DNA of 64,000 nt from Arthrinium phaeospermum (GCA_006503535.1 QYRS01000001.1:4464001-4528000); one strand, 5' to 3'; positions 21,975 to 34,700 are shown, counted from the stretch's first letter. Numbers and translations are program-made. The notes: a model not told the origin generated them from the letters alone.

Positions 21975-22268
21975 GGTTTTGGTTGATTCTGGCGCAATAG
22001 ATGCAGAAGTTTGTTGGGGGGCTTATTCATCGGCCGGGTTTGCGTTGTTAATGTAAATGAAGTGTAAAATGTGTGAGTTTTCTATTGGGCGGAGTCGTAC
22101 GAGAAAATCGTAGGTAACTTTTTGGGCATTTCCACTCTCAAGCTGTCGCCGTCCCAGCACCTCTTTTTGCACCCCCTATTCTGGGTATCAACCACATCTG
22201 ATTTTAAAGTTTACATGATCATACATATGTACATCTGATGTTGTACAGAATTCCCTATGCACATTGCA

Positions 22269-24203
22269 TCATCCTTCAGCCGGGATTGGAGGGAACAGGC
22301 TACTCTGTGCGCCTTCGCCAAGGGACACAGTAGAGACACCGTACGTAGGGTCACGGTCAAATCGAGCAAAATCGAATGTCCTCTGTCCCTGATCGACGCC
22401 AAGGCGGTCGAGGAGGCCGGCCGTCTTCTCGGGCATGAAAGGCTGCAGCAAGATGCCCGTGACACGTAGGGCCTCTGCGGTGTGGTAAATGACCTGGTGC
22501 GCGGCTTCGGCTTTACCTTCCTTTACTAGTTTCCAGGGCTCGGTATGTTGCAGGAGTCGGTTTGCCTTGACGTGTGTTAGCTTCTTGCGCTTCATTCGCC
22601 GATCATTTGGACACTCACCTGGAATACCACCTCCATGATCTCCTTCAGTGCACGACCGGGATTCAGCTGCTCGTCAAAGAACTTCAATGCCATCTGACCA
22701 ACGCTCTCAGTAGCCTGTCGGAGCTCCGCCATTTCCGCTTGTATGTGCTCGAGCTCCAAGTCAAGTTTCTGGAAACCTCCTTCATGGGCCTGTTGGATGA
22801 TGTTTCTCACATTCCAAGCCTTGGAGCGCGTTACGCGGTTCAGTAAATTCCCTAAGCCACCCTGCAGGCCTCGCTTGTATCGTTCGACGATGAAGGAATT
22901 GTCGTAGTCAGAATCATGGGCGATGCCACCGTTATAGACCATGAAATATCGCATCGTATCGACACCCCACCGGTCAATGGCGAAAAAGGGGTTCACAACA
23001 TTGCCAATTGATTTGGACATCTTCCTTTGATCCATCATCCAGTGCCCATGGCTCAGAACCCGCTTTGGGAGCGGCAAGTCAAGAGCAAGCAGCAGCGCCG
23101 GCCAGTATACGCAGTGGAAGCGCACGATATCCTTGCCGATAATGTGGAGGTCAGCGGGCCAACCGAGCGCATGTTCAGATCCAGGCGTCCATGCAGGGTA
23201 GCCGGCTTTGGTGAGGTAGTTGATGAGCGCATCAACCCAGACGTAGATAGTCTGGCTCGGGTCGTCCGGGACCGGTATGCCCCAATTCAGGCGGCTCACG
23301 GGGCGCGACACCGAGAGATCCTCCAGGTTGTTTTGCACCCAACTGACCACGTCGGCCATGCGGGTTGCTGGCACCACCCATTCCGGGTTCTCCTTGTAGA
23401 ACTGAAGCAGCCTGTCCTTCAGGCCCGTCAACCGGAAGTGGTAGTTCTTTTCTTCGGTCCATTCGACTTCGTTTCCTGTCTCGATCGAGGCTATGAAGGG
23501 CTTTCCGGTCATGGAGTTGACACGCTTCTCGACCATGTTCTCGGGGTAGAAGGTCTCGTCGCTCACGCAGTACCAGCCCTCGTGTTTCGATTCGTATATG
23601 AACCCGCGCTCACGTAGTCGGCCCCAGAAGAATTCAACCGCCTCCCGATGGTCCGGGTCCGTCGTGCGTATGAAGTAGTCGTTCGACATGTTGGCCTTCT
23701 GGGCCAGGTCCATGAAGGTTTCGGCATTGCTGTCGCAGAAGATCTTGGGCGGCACTTCCTGGAGCTCAGCGGCGCGCTGCACCTTCATCCCGTGCTCGTC
23801 GGTGCCTGTGCAAAGGTAGGCTTGTCGGCCTTTGAGCACCTCCCAGCGCTTGAAGACATCGGCAATGACCATGGAATATAGGTGGCCAACGTGAGGGGCT
23901 AATAATACAAAGCAATTGGCGATGTCAGTTTACCGCGGCCCATAGCATGCGAAAACATCTGCACCGCTTACCGGCATTGACATAGAATATGGGCGTCGTC
24001 ACATAATATGGCTTGGGCGCAGCAGCAGCATCGGTCTTCCGAGCCGGGCTGCTGCTGAAGCTCCTCCGGTAGCTGGGCAATCGGGTAATTGGTCGTGGTG
24101 CGCCATTGATTCTGCAAGAGGAACACACCCAGCCCGCCCGAATGGCTATATTCAATGGCGATCTGGGCAGCTTCAAAGCCGAAGCTGTCAGAAGGCCCTG
24201 CAT
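22269..24203 (-). CDS. MSM1: Mitochondrial methionyl-tRNA synthetase
   Basis: Minus-strand exons 24203..23972, 23898..22619 and 22565..22269 give 602 residues. Introns are 73 and 53 nt with GTAAGC and GTGAGT donors; the shorter has a GCTAAC branch site. The first 60 residues are Arg/Ser-rich without acidic residues (PSYRRSFSSSPARK), a mitochondrial presequence with a likely cleavage region. The class I HIGH signature is PHVGH at about 79-83 and KMSKS is in DQRKMSKSIGNVV near residue 371. It charges mitochondrial tRNA-Met in the matrix. There is no cytosolic-type C-terminal extension, and the length fits yeast Msm1 (575 residues). Confidence 0.95.
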
Positions 24204-25413
24204 GGTTGCGATGATAGCTTGGTCAATTTAATATAGCTTCCCCAGCTCGAAATTGTTGGATGTCGGAGCTGATGATGGCATTTGCCCCGACAAGCCTGGG
24301 CACTGTGCGGCTAGTGGATTCTGGTGCTGCTGGCAAGGCGTCCGTGGGGCCCGCTGTATTTGCTGCTTCTTTCTCTCCACTCAGCTGTCGTCCAGAACGT
24401 TTTTTCGGGGACTGCGTGCTGAAGTAATCGGGGACCGGCCCGCCGGCAGCAAAAGATTCGAGCGAGGAGTTCGTCGCTACGTCCATGAATCCCCGAGACA
24501 ATTCCCCCCTTTTCCCCTGGCAAATTAGGAGATGCAAGACAATGGACAGCTGTCCGATAGTTGTGAATCTACGACATTGTTTTATGTTGCCCAATTAGCT
24601 TTTACTTGGCTGCAACCTTGACTCCAATTTCAACTTCTTGATGCAACGCAACCACGTTTACATGTTCATACTGCTCGTCATCAATTACATATGAATTTAG
24701 TAGTATAGTTCAGGACACGGCTGCCAATAGCTCCATAAGAAGGTGAGTTCGTTCATGACTCATGTCATCTTCTGATTGGGTCAAGGCGCTTGATCAAGAT
24801 GGCAATGCCCACTGCGGCCTCGCGAGTCGCGACTAAGCTTACATCTGGCCAGAGGTCATTCGAGAATGTTGCATGACCGGCGTGCCGTGCTGTATTAGTA
24901 GTACTAGCAGTAGCAAGTACAGTATTAGTAGTACAAAAGCCGCCCCCAAAGAGAACAAAGACGGGCAAGTCGACTGGCTACGTGATGGGCTGCAGGGGCC
25001 CAGGGTTCTTGTACCTACCTATTTGAAGGTGGGGTCATTTCTCCAATACATGGGGTTTCCAATTGGCCAATTGTGACTGGCTGGAAGGACAGGACTCGCT
25101 TGTCGCGTTCATTCCGCGACGACGGTTCGGTAGTGTTTGCTACACTGTACGCCGTACTGGCTGCGCGACTAGTAACTAACGGGAATTGCCCATTGGAGAA
25201 ACGGGCGATCTGGTTGGGAGGTCGACAGTCGCAAAGGGGGCTTGGCAACCGCATTTTGGAGTCGGGTTCCTGTCCAACCCACCCAGTCATGCTTACCTCT
25301 ATTATTACATTGTTGTACAACAGACCCGGCAACAAACAACTAATAATAAGTCTCGTAATACGTTTCTTTCCTCGTTTCTATTGATACTACCTCTCTTAAA
25401 CTTATTGGTTCGC
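24204..25413. other. Intergenic between MSM1 and the relic upstream of ERG12
   Basis: No gene is supported. The 13-bp sequence GTATTAGTAGTAC is present twice (24892 and 24922). Confidence 0.4.
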
Positions 25414-25716
25414 TCACTTTGCTAGAGCTAAAGTTATATTCGCTGTTCGGTCTCTACCATTCACATAATACTTCCAAATAGCCTGCGGCAGATTCCCGTC
25501 CTTGTTCGTTGGGCGCATCGCATCACCCACCTCCTCGTCCACGACTAGGCTCTTGACTCGCGAGAGGAGGCACCCAACAGCTGTTTATGCATCTTCAGGG
25601 ACGGCCTTCGCAATCTTTCGCTTCCTCCCTCTAATACCCTGCATCCTACCTACCGAACCGAGGTAGACCTCCTGTGCCTCCTAGGATAGTGCTGTCGTCC
25701 GAAGTCGTCCTCCTTT
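25414..25716 (-). pseudogene. Decayed coding relic, family not recognised
   Basis: Read on the minus strand from 25716 to a stop at 25416-25414, this 101-codon frame looks coding but has in-frame stops TAG (25683-25681) and TAA (25587-25585). Peptide-like segments include EAQEVYLGSVGRMQG, RKRKIAKAVPEDA, LSRVKSLVVDEEVGDAMR and LPQAIWKYYVNGRDRTANIT, ending ALAK-stop. The composition and absence of low complexity fit a once-translated C-terminus. It lies in the ERG12 5' flank, opposite in orientation. Either a gene or a mobile-element protein fragment has decayed here; I do not recognise the family. Confidence 0.45.
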
Positions 25717-25872
25717 TTAGACTTTGCTAGAACGCGATCTAGAACAGCGTCCCGTCACAGCTGTCAACCAAGTTTATTGGCGTCTTAAGGTTTGCTTCAA
25801 CCACGGCAGAGGCATAGGGATAAAAGGCATTGCGACACCGCCTGACCTTCGGTTCTGGCAATCCACACACGA

Positions 25873-27526
25873 ATGACTTGCGTCCCAACCACGCCCGAGA
25901 GCGACACTTCGGATATGTCGAACGGCATCAACGGCGAGATCGCCATCTCCGAGAGCATAGAGAAGCTGCGGCTTAATGGACACTTCAGCGGGAACGGCGC
26001 AGGAATCGGAATAGTCCCTACCAAAGATCCCGTGAGAATCAAAATGGCTCGCAAGCAATCAAGTCCCATGATGCCCGCCTTTATGGTGTCGGCCCCCGGC
26101 AAGGTCATCGTGTTTGGTGAACACGCTGTCGTCCACGGCAAGGTAAGGCAACGCCACACAGGAGGCTGCAGCTGCATCTGCATCGCGCAACCTTTGCCCT
26201 ACAAGCCTTCTTGGAGACCCTGCTGACACAATTATTCTAAAGGCTGCCGTGGCCGCATCGATATCCCTGCGATCATACCTTCTTGTTTCGACTCTATCCA
26301 AATCCAGGCGCACCCTGATATTGCGCTTCCCCGATATCGACCTAAACCACGAGTGGAATATCGACGAGCTTCCCTGGGATGCATTCCAACACCCATCCAA
26401 GAAAAAGTACTACTACGACTTGGTGACAGCGCTCGATGACGATCTACTGGCAGCTCTGAAGCCTCACTTGGCCAAGATCTCGCCGGAGAAGTCGGAATCG
26501 GAGAGGAAGGTGCATCAGAACGCGGCTCTGGCCTTCTTGTACCTCTTCCTTTCCCTGGGTTCACCCACGTTCCCAGGCTGCATGTACACTCTGCGATCGA
26601 CAATCCCAATTGGCGCAGGTCTAGGAAGCAGTGCGTCTATCGCGGTGTGCATCTCGGGAGCTTTGTTGCTGCAGCTACGCACTCTCTCCGGACCTCATCC
26701 CGACCAGCCACCAGAGGAAGCACGACTACAAGTGGAGCGCGTGAATCGGTGGGCATTCGTCTTCGAGATGTGCATACACGGCAACCCTTCAGGCGTCGAC
26801 AACACTTGCTCCACGCAGGGCAAGGGTGTGGTCTTCCAAAGACCGGATTACCAGAAGCCTTCCTTGGTCAAGCCGCTCTGGGACTTTCCGGAGCTGCCGC
26901 TGCTGTTGGTGAACACCAAACAAGCCAAATCTACAGCCGTCGAGGTAGGCAAGGTCCAGAAACTCAAGGATACGCATCCGATGCTGGTGGCGTCGATCCT
27001 GGACGCGATCGACAAGGTCACGCGCAGTGCAAACGAGGTGATCGAGGGGGACGACTTTGACAGCGGAGACGAAGAGAGTCTGCGACGCATTGGAGAGCTG
27101 ATGACGATAAATCACGGTCTGTTGTACTCGCTGGGAGTATCGCACCCGCGTCTGGAGCGGATAAGAGAGTTGGTGGACTATGAAGGGATAGGCTGGACGA
27201 AGTTGACGGGTGCCGGCGGCGGCGGTTGCTCAATTACACTGATGCGTCCTGGCGTTCCGCAGGAGGAACTTGCACGTTTGGGCACGCAGCTCGAAGAAGA
27301 AGGCTATGAAACGTTCTCGACAACCCTAGGAGGCGATGGCATCGGAGTTCTCTGGCCGGCTGTTCTCAAGAACGGCCTTGACGAAGACGAGGCAGGTGGC
27401 ATGGAGATCGATCTCGAGAAGTTCCTCAGCGCCGAAGGTAACGAAGGAGTCGAGAAACTGGTAGGCGTCCATAGCGGCGGCGCCGAGCAGGAAGGCTGGA
27501 AGTTCTGGCGTGTCGAGAGCCGGTAA
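25873..27526 (+). CDS. ERG12: Mevalonate kinase
   Basis: Exons 25873..26142 and 26243..27526 give 517 residues if the first ATG is used; ATGs at 25915 and 26044 would shorten a poorly conserved leader. The intron has a GTAAGG donor and phase 0. The GHMP kinase motifs are complete: SAPGKVIVFGEHAVVHGK (about 73-90), the ATP-binding PIGAGLGSSAS (about 212-222) and KLTGAGGGGCSITL (about 409-422). HGNPSGVDNT carries the invariant Asp environment. It phosphorylates mevalonate to 5-phosphomevalonate in the sterol/isoprenoid pathway (cytosol/peroxisome). The leader of about 70 residues and the acidic tail after about 470 are longer than in yeast Erg12 (443 residues). The prenyltransferase alpha gene follows in tandem 534 bp downstream. 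Confidence 0.95.
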
Positions 27527-28060
27527 TGAATGAAATGAAAATGAAGGGCATGACAGTAGGAAGCTGTCCAACACTACATGGAAGAATGTCTGTACAGCTT
27601 CCATCTTTTTAGCCTGGCATGAGCCTGCGCCGATCGTTTTCATGTTTGTAATTCGGTGCGTCCGTCACCTTGCACACTTCTGGTATATGGGATTGGTATT
27701 ATGAGTTACATTTTGATGCTGTTGTACGTTTTGATGCCTAGAACTATTATATTACTTAGATATTAAAAACCTTGCGGTACAACGACCTTATGGCAGACCC
27801 GATACGAATTATATAATAGCACTTAAACTCTGGGCCTTCTGGCACCAATGTTATATTATATTTTAAAAACAAGGTGCGAATGAACGGTCACGCCCAATGA
27901 CTGAAAGCGTTCAATGTTGTGAGTATCTGGATCCCTGAGCGTTCAAAAATGACCATCCCACCCACATGCCACCACCATCCATCAACCCCACCATACAAAT
28001 CGACTGGCGGTTGGAGCCCCTCCAACTGTCGAACCTCCAAGGCTGCGTTTCCTAGCCAAA
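27527..28060. other. Intergenic between ERG12 and RAM2
   Basis: AT-rich with several TATTATA-like stretches, consistent with the ERG12 terminator and RAM2 promoter. No gene seen. Confidence 0.4.
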
Positions 28061-29781
28061 ATGCCACCTAAGAACAACAAAGGCGGCGCAAAAGCCAAAG
28101 AAACGAGTGGTGAGTCACATTTGGAGGCATTCAGTGTACCATTGGGCTGACATGTGCGAGAAGCAAAGCAAGACAACGACAACGCGAAGTCGCAGACCGT
28201 TTTTGAGCGCGCCCAAGCCGCCTACGACCTGACCCGTCCACCGTACGACAAGGAACGCGAAGAGCTCGGCGGCCTACATAAGCTCTCGACCGTCGAGAAG
28301 ACAGCCTACGCCAACTGGTTCTGCACCGCGCCCGACGAGCTTAGCTTCCTGAGCAAGAAGGCGCAGAAGGAGCTGTGGAAGCAGGTCAACGAGACGAACC
28401 GCCCGCTGCGCCGCGGCCAGATCGACCAGCCCAAGCGAGACCAGTGGGGCAAGGACCGGCTCGGCCGCAACATCGGCGACTACACGGTCCTCCAGTACGA
28501 GCGGCGCATCGAGAAGCAGGCCCGGCTCACCGGCCTCAAGGCCCTCGGACGGTCCTTCACCAGCAAGCGGCTATACGCCAGCAGGGGCCTCGTGGACAAC
28601 AGCACGGGCGAGAAGTACACATTGACGGAAGAGGATATACAGGCCGAGAGGGATCGTCGAATGGAAATGGCGGCGCTCAAGAAAGATCTGTACGGCGAGA
28701 AGATGGGCCCCTACTCGACGGACCCGGAATGGGACGACGTCGTGCCCGTGCCCCAGATGGAGCCGGAGGGTGCCTTGTCAGCTATCGCCTACCCAGAGGA
28801 CTATGCCGAATGTAAGAGCTTCTGACGGTGCACCCTTTTCCGTGCCGAATGAAGGGGAGAACAAGCTGCTGACACGTTTTGGTAGCAATGTCGTATCTGC
28901 GTGCAGTCATGGCCGCGAATGAGCATAGCCCCCGCTGCCTCAGGCTGACGGAACACATCATCTCTATGAACCCGGCGCACTACACCGTCTGGCTCTACCG
29001 CTTCGCCAACATCCAGCACCTCGACATGCCGCTGCTGGACGAGATCAAGTGGCTGAACGGCGTCGCCCTGGACTTCCTGAAGAACTACCAGATCTGGCAC
29101 CACCGCCAGCTGCTCGTGGACCACTACCACCCGACCATCGCGGGGAGCCCCGACGAGGTGAAGCGGTTCGCCAAGAGCGAGCGCGCCTTCGTCATGGCCA
29201 TGTTCGCCGAGGACGCCAAGAACTACCACGTCTGGAGCTACCGCCAGTACCTGACGCGCAAGCTGGGCCTGTGGGAGAACGAGGAGCACGGCGAGCTGGA
29301 CAGCATCGAGGGCATGATCGACGCCGACGTGCGCAACAACTCGGCCTGGTCGCACCGCTTCTTCCTGGTCTTCTCGAACCCGCGGTACGCCACGCCCGAG
29401 TCGCACGCCACCGAGGCCGACCCAGGCGTGCCGGCTGACGTCGTCGACCGCGAGGTCGCCTACGCCCAGGCCAAGATCCAGCTCGCGCCCCAGAACCAGA
29501 GCCCGTGGAACTACCTGCGCGGCGTGCTGGTCAAGGGCGGCCGGGCGCTCGGGTCCGTCAAGGGGTTCGCGGAGCAGTACGTCCAGAACCTGGGCGACGT
29601 GGAGAAGGAGGAGGTTCTCAGCTCCCACGCGCTCGAGCTGCTGGCGGATATCTACGAGGAGGCTGGCGATAAGGAGAAGGCGGACTTGTGCTGGCAGAGG
29701 CTGGGCGAGAAGTGGGATCGCATACGCTTCGGGTACTGGGAGTGGAAGCGGAAGTCTATGAAGGCTGCTGCCAGCAGCTAA
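28061..29781 (+). CDS. RAM2: Protein farnesyl-/geranylgeranyltransferase-I alpha subunit with long N-terminal extension
   Basis: Exons 28061..28109, 28161..28811 and 28886..29781 give 531 residues (the second exon may start at 28164, one residue shorter). From about residue 205 the protein is a standard prenyltransferase alpha subunit: YSTDPEWDDVVPVP, AIAYPEDYAE, then PFTA tetratricopeptide-like helices with the NPAHYTVWLYR, KNYQIWHHRQ, KNYHVWSYRQ and NNSAWSHRFF repeats. It pairs with Ram1 or Cdc43 to attach farnesyl or geranylgeranyl to CAAX proteins in the cytosol. Yeast Ram2 has 316 residues. The extra ~200 N-terminal residues are basic, helix-prone and Lys/Arg/Glu-rich (YERRIEKQARLTGL, RDRRMEMAALKKDL), with no domain I know. 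They are in one open exon with the enzyme part, so a fused gene is likely unless a downstream promoter starts at an internal Met near GEKMGPY. Confidence 0.9.
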
Positions 29782-30280
29782 AGATGCCGCCGATCTCCGA
29801 TTGCAGGTGCCATGATCCGGATGGACGTAGTAGCTCATGATATTGCTATGTATTGTGCTATAGGGGGTTGCATGCATGTCTATATATTTGCAGCAGATGA
29901 CGCTGGCTGTTGCTGGCGGTATGGCAACAAGATAGGATATATAGCTATAAGTACCTATGTAGGCACCTGGTCGCAATGAATCTTGGCAGCTTAAGGGGTT
30001 GGTGCACATTGGGGCATCATCCACAAAACAGCGACTGTATTTTGGCTTCAGATATTGAATATGCATCTGCAGAATACATGAGAGATAAAATTGATTTTGT
30101 TTGTTGCCGGTGAGTGGACGAACGTCCTGGATAGTAAAAGAACGAGACCCGCATCCAGCCACTTAAGATGACGTCCACCCCTTTCCTCTCAAGTACATAT
30201 GTCCACTTAGAACTACATAATACGGAAATAGTACTGTTATACATGGGCTTCCGCCTCGGTCACTCTTCCCCCTCCCTTTC
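29782..30280. other. Convergent intergenic RAM2 / DUF6594
   Basis: No gene seen; AT-rich 3' flanks of two converging genes. Confidence 0.4.
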
Positions 30281-31798
30281 CTAGTGAGCCGCGCCGGACA
30301 GGTTCGCCAGGAACGAGGCCAGCACCGCGACAAAGGCGCAGAGCCCGACCAAGGCGCGGCCGTAGTTGGTCTCGAGGCACGTGATGACGACGACGAAGAC
30401 GATGGTCGAGGCGCAGGCGATGATGAAGGATATCAGCTTGCCGCGGTGGGCGTCGCTGTCGGTGTAGAAGTGCAGCAGGCCCACGGGGATCAGCAGCATC
30501 ACGGCGCTGGTGAAGGCGAGGATAAGCTTCTGCAGCAGCCTCAGGCGACGCACGCGGATCTGGCACTCTTCTACAACGGCGCCGGTGCCGTCGTCGGCGG
30601 GCCGTTGGACTTTCTTGCGCTCGTAGAAGCAGAAGAGGATGATGGATAGGGCCCGCTGGAGGTTGGTATTTAGTAAGGTTCGAAAGAGGATCGATTGGGT
30701 ACTTTGTAGAAAGGGGGCGGGCAATCGAAGACCCAATGGGCTCAGACGTACCTGGATACAGGGCCCGGTGCTGTACAGGATGTACCCGAACCACTGGTGG
30801 GCTGTATCGCGGTCCGTGTTGACAAAGTCGTCGCGGGCCCGGAGGTACTGGTGTGCGGTGCGGTCCGGTAGCTGTTTTCGGCGGACGTCCAAGTAGTACA
30901 TGCGGTGCTGCTTGCGAGAGGCTCGGCGCATCGATTGGAAGTCGTTGTTCATGCTGATGAAGTGATCTGCGTAATGTCGTGCACATGGTATGATCAGTAA
31001 GTCTGCTGCTGCTGCTTCTCTTGGTGCACCATCCAGTATTCCAGAGCGAGCTTTACATACGGTATTCTTTGAATATCGACTTGGCGTTCCTCATCAGGTG
31101 TGCTCTCTTCTCCCTGCAACCTAGATTGGGACTGGTTTCGTTCCTCTGGGCAGAGGCCATGTGCTGGTTCTGCTGGATAGGGGTTGCAGGATGGGTAGTC
31201 TGGGTAGGGATCGTCTGTGGAACTCGCTGTTCAGGGGCTGCAACCCCGGACTGGTTGTCAGTTGCCGTGCATGGCGCTGGCTGCGAGTGTTCAACGCCAC
31301 AGCATCGGTCGAGGAACTCGTTGCGATCAAAGGGCAGGAATCGAAGTATGCCGCACTCGTTGTCTGCCTCGTCAAGCTCGAAGAGCTTCTGGTCGATGCA
31401 GTCCAATTCGACCTGAAAGCTGACCAAGATGCGCTGCATCAGATTGCTGAACTTGCGATGGATGGCGGCGTTGGGGAAGAACATCTGCTGCGAAGCAACC
31501 GCAGGCCATCCTTCCGGCGCGCGGTTTACTGATTGTGAATGTCAACCAGATACTATCTATGTTGTAGAGGACAAGTATAATATGGATGAGCAACATACAG
31601 ACATCTTCATCTGTGTAAAGATCTGAGATATCGTCATCTTTTCCCCGCGGACCTCCCGAGTCAGTCTGGTTAGAGGTAGTGTATACACAAGCAACACGTA
31701 CCGTTGAAATCAAGTTTCTCTGTTTGAGGGAGATCTGAGCCTGGAGGAGCTTGGTTCGCCCGTAAAGGGGTGCTTGGGTTGGACTCGATATCCACCAT
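30281..31798 (-). CDS. DUF6594 three-helix membrane protein, copy 1
   Basis: Minus-strand exons 31798..31702, 31652..31599, 31528..31061, 30966..30752 and 30655..30281 give 402 residues, all phases agreeing. The N-terminus is disordered. SDLYTDEDVLNRAPEGWPAV leads into a helical segment (LVSFQVELDCIDQKLFELDEAD), typical of DUF6594. A Gln/Pro/Thr-rich insert follows, then RASRKQHRMYYLDVRR and the DDFVNT region. The C-terminus has three membrane helices: LILAFTSAVMLLIPVGLL, FIIACASTIVFVVVITCL and LVGLCAFVAVLASFLANL. The family is fungal, common in pathogens and without a known role. A paralog with matching introns sits at 43013-44358. The last intron keeps frame even if retained (96 nt, no stop), so two isoforms are possible. 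Confidence 0.8.
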
Positions 31799-34700
31799 GG
31801 TCCTGGAGGTGCTTGTGGTCTTGATGGGTTGGTTGATTTTTCCTGCCATAACACATCGGCGAACTGGGAACTAACGTAGCTAGATATAGTCTGGATTCGA
31901 TGACAGCCGCATCTCGAGGCTAAGAAAGGCATCCGTACAAGCGCCGACAAGAAATAGAGCGCGCGTAGTCGGTATCGCAATGCACAGAATGATGAGGCTC
32001 GACATCAGGAGAGGGTGTACGAGAAATGGACGACATGAACGCTTACATTTTCTGTAGGCCAACGGCTGATGGCTACAACAAAGCCAGTTGGTTCAATAAA
32101 CCGTACCATTTGTTTCACGCCGATTCTTTGCATGTGGCCGGACAGTGAGACTTCGGGGGCGGTATACTGTCGCCAATGATGATGTGGCAAGCACGGGATG
32201 GTGTGTAGCGCGCAGCAAACTTGCCAGTCCGCATGCATAGCATCAACGGAAGATAAAGCACCAACTTCATCATCTTCAACGAGGCTGAAGCCATCTTGAC
32301 CTCCCACTTGAGGTGGTCATGCTGCGCAGGCGCTTAGGGGAAGCAATTGGGCTCTGGTCATACACCCCCTTTCACGCAAGGATTGAAACGAGAATAACTG
32401 AACCCAATAATAGAATTACCAAGTCAATCTTCGGCTGTGGTAGATGTATTCATGGTTTACTGTCTCGTCGTTTAGTCGTACATCCTAACTGTGATGACTC
32501 GAAGCCTCCAACCATGTTGGTCTCCGGCTATGTGCTGCCGAAATTTTGTGATGTGAGCAGGGAGGCTAGTTGTTTACAGTGGCATTGAGTCGTTTCTTAT
32601 GCTGCTTGTAGCTGCCTTCTGAAGTGACAATATCACTGGCCTATGGTAAGCCATCATATGGTCGTGGGGTCGTTTCGAACTGAAGCACACAGGATGAAGA
32701 GAACCAGATAGTCTTGACTAACAATATCTCGACTGGCTTCCTACTGTTAGTCCTTATGGATTTTGTGGATTGCAGTTGCCCAAATTGGTGGAACCAGATT
32801 CCTTGGGTCCATAGTAGAAGGTCAGAGGCGACACATGACCGTCCATATCGAGCGAGAACGAAATTAACAGTGAATCATTAGAACAAGAAATAATGCGAGA
32901 CCATAATACAGACATAGAACATTAGAACAGAAGAAATGCGACCCGTACCGAGGACACTGCAAGTCATTGTTTGTGCTTAAGTATCAGGTCGTAACACTCC
33001 ATGATGTTGTGGCCAGGGATTAAGGTGACATTATTTATTCCTAACGAAGCAAGCTGTTTAGCCTAGCAGCTTAAGATCAACCAAGCCACGAGTTTGGATC
33101 GGATGTAAAGTTGGAGACTCAGCTCTGAGAAAAGACGCAACCTTCCAACAGCCGCCTCACCTCCTCGCATGCTTTCAATCACATTCACCTCCATGATTGA
33201 TCAAGCATGAATATGCCTATCAAGCCATTGACTGGCCAATCCTTGTCTCCAGGCTCCGCCTAGCTTGATGCCCCAAAAAGCTGAAGCCCACTGGCATCTT
33301 GCCAAATCTCATTGGCATTTGTCACTCATGGTACGACCTTCCTGCCATGGAACTACCTCCGATCAATCAGGGAGAGGTTGACATTAGGGGCAACCCTTGT
33401 TAATATGCAAGTGCTAAGTTCTTATAAATAGCCAGGGCCTCCCACTCACATTTAAAAGGCCTTTTGAGGTGCGCCTCGAAGCTCTTCACCCTTTGCGTTT
33501 CCAGCGCCAAACTTGTCGTGCGATCATTTGATTGTTTGTATTTCCCCCTACCAAGCAAATCCAATGATCGTCCTGTCTCCGGCGTTCCAACAAGGGGTTT
33601 TTGGGGACTGGGTATCCCCATATCCTCCCAACGACGACAACGGATCTAACGTAATGCGATAACGTTTGGCGACATTGCCGGCTAGCGAAGCCGGTCGGAA
33701 AGCGTCGTGAGTGGGTGTTAAGGGGGACACCTGACCAACTATCGAAGCCAAGGCGTTCGTGCCCACGCTGGCCACCCAATGCGGTGGTCGCACTCCGTGG
33801 GGGTAACGCATAACATATCGGAAGCGGGAAGACCAGCCGTTCCCGGCATCCCCTAACGCATCTACTAGTCCGTTTGGATGCCAGAAGGTTCTCGTCTCCG
33901 CCCGGACGGTGGTCCCCATATCTCCCTTCGGACCCAAGATAAGGGGGCGAATAACCCCCTACCATCTCCTGAAACCAGGCATCTCATGGGAAGACTTCAT
34001 CAGAGCAATCCAATGAGTAGATCAATCGCTTTCAACTAGCGAGCAGCGACTGCAAGTCTTTACTGCACCATCAATGATAACTCAATCTCCTTCGCACCTT
34101 CGTCTCGGCAAGCATGAATAATATCAGCCCCGGACGTCGGGAGCCATTGTGGAAGATTTAGGAATCCGGGTTGCAAATCTTCTCTCGATTCAATTGAATT
34201 GAGGGTCTTCGATTGAATTGAATGACGGGTCCCCGATATGTCGTTTGCCTGGTCGGTACCTTCCTGCTGGGTGGCGCTTTAAGGATCTTCGGTAAGCAAT
34301 TGAACGTTTTTGGCCCATTTGGACTCGTCACTAACATATTTCGTTCTGCGAGATGGGCATCTAAGCGACAAGGCAATAGAAGAGTTGGCTCAGGGCGAAG
34401 GCCTTTTTTCTTCAAAAAGGAGGGACCAGGGTTGCAGTTCCCAGGGATTTGGGTGCCTGGGGCCAGGGCTGGTTAGGGCTGTTAAATCCCCCTTGGGGAA
34501 TCGCCCGCCCGCCACGAATGCCGGGTTAGCAGGGGTGGCCACTACAGAAACCACTGCAACTGCCTGTTTAATGTTACCTCCCAGGCCCTGTCCACTGCTC
34601 GTGGCTCTCTCGCGTCTACCCAAAGCCCGATTTACCTGGTTTCGGCTCAGGCAACTCTCAGCTAAAAGGATATGGCAAAGCCTGCCCATCATTCAGCCCG

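Noticed and set aside
28801..30162. 453-codon minus-strand ORF
   Set aside because: Fully antisense to the RAM2 coding exon, whose PFTA repeats are unambiguous; the sequence is Val/Leu/Arg-rich shadow.
33486..33965. Overlapping minus-strand ORFs of 129 and 159 codons
   Set aside because: Two frames equally open with no known family; taken as non-coding pending a database search.
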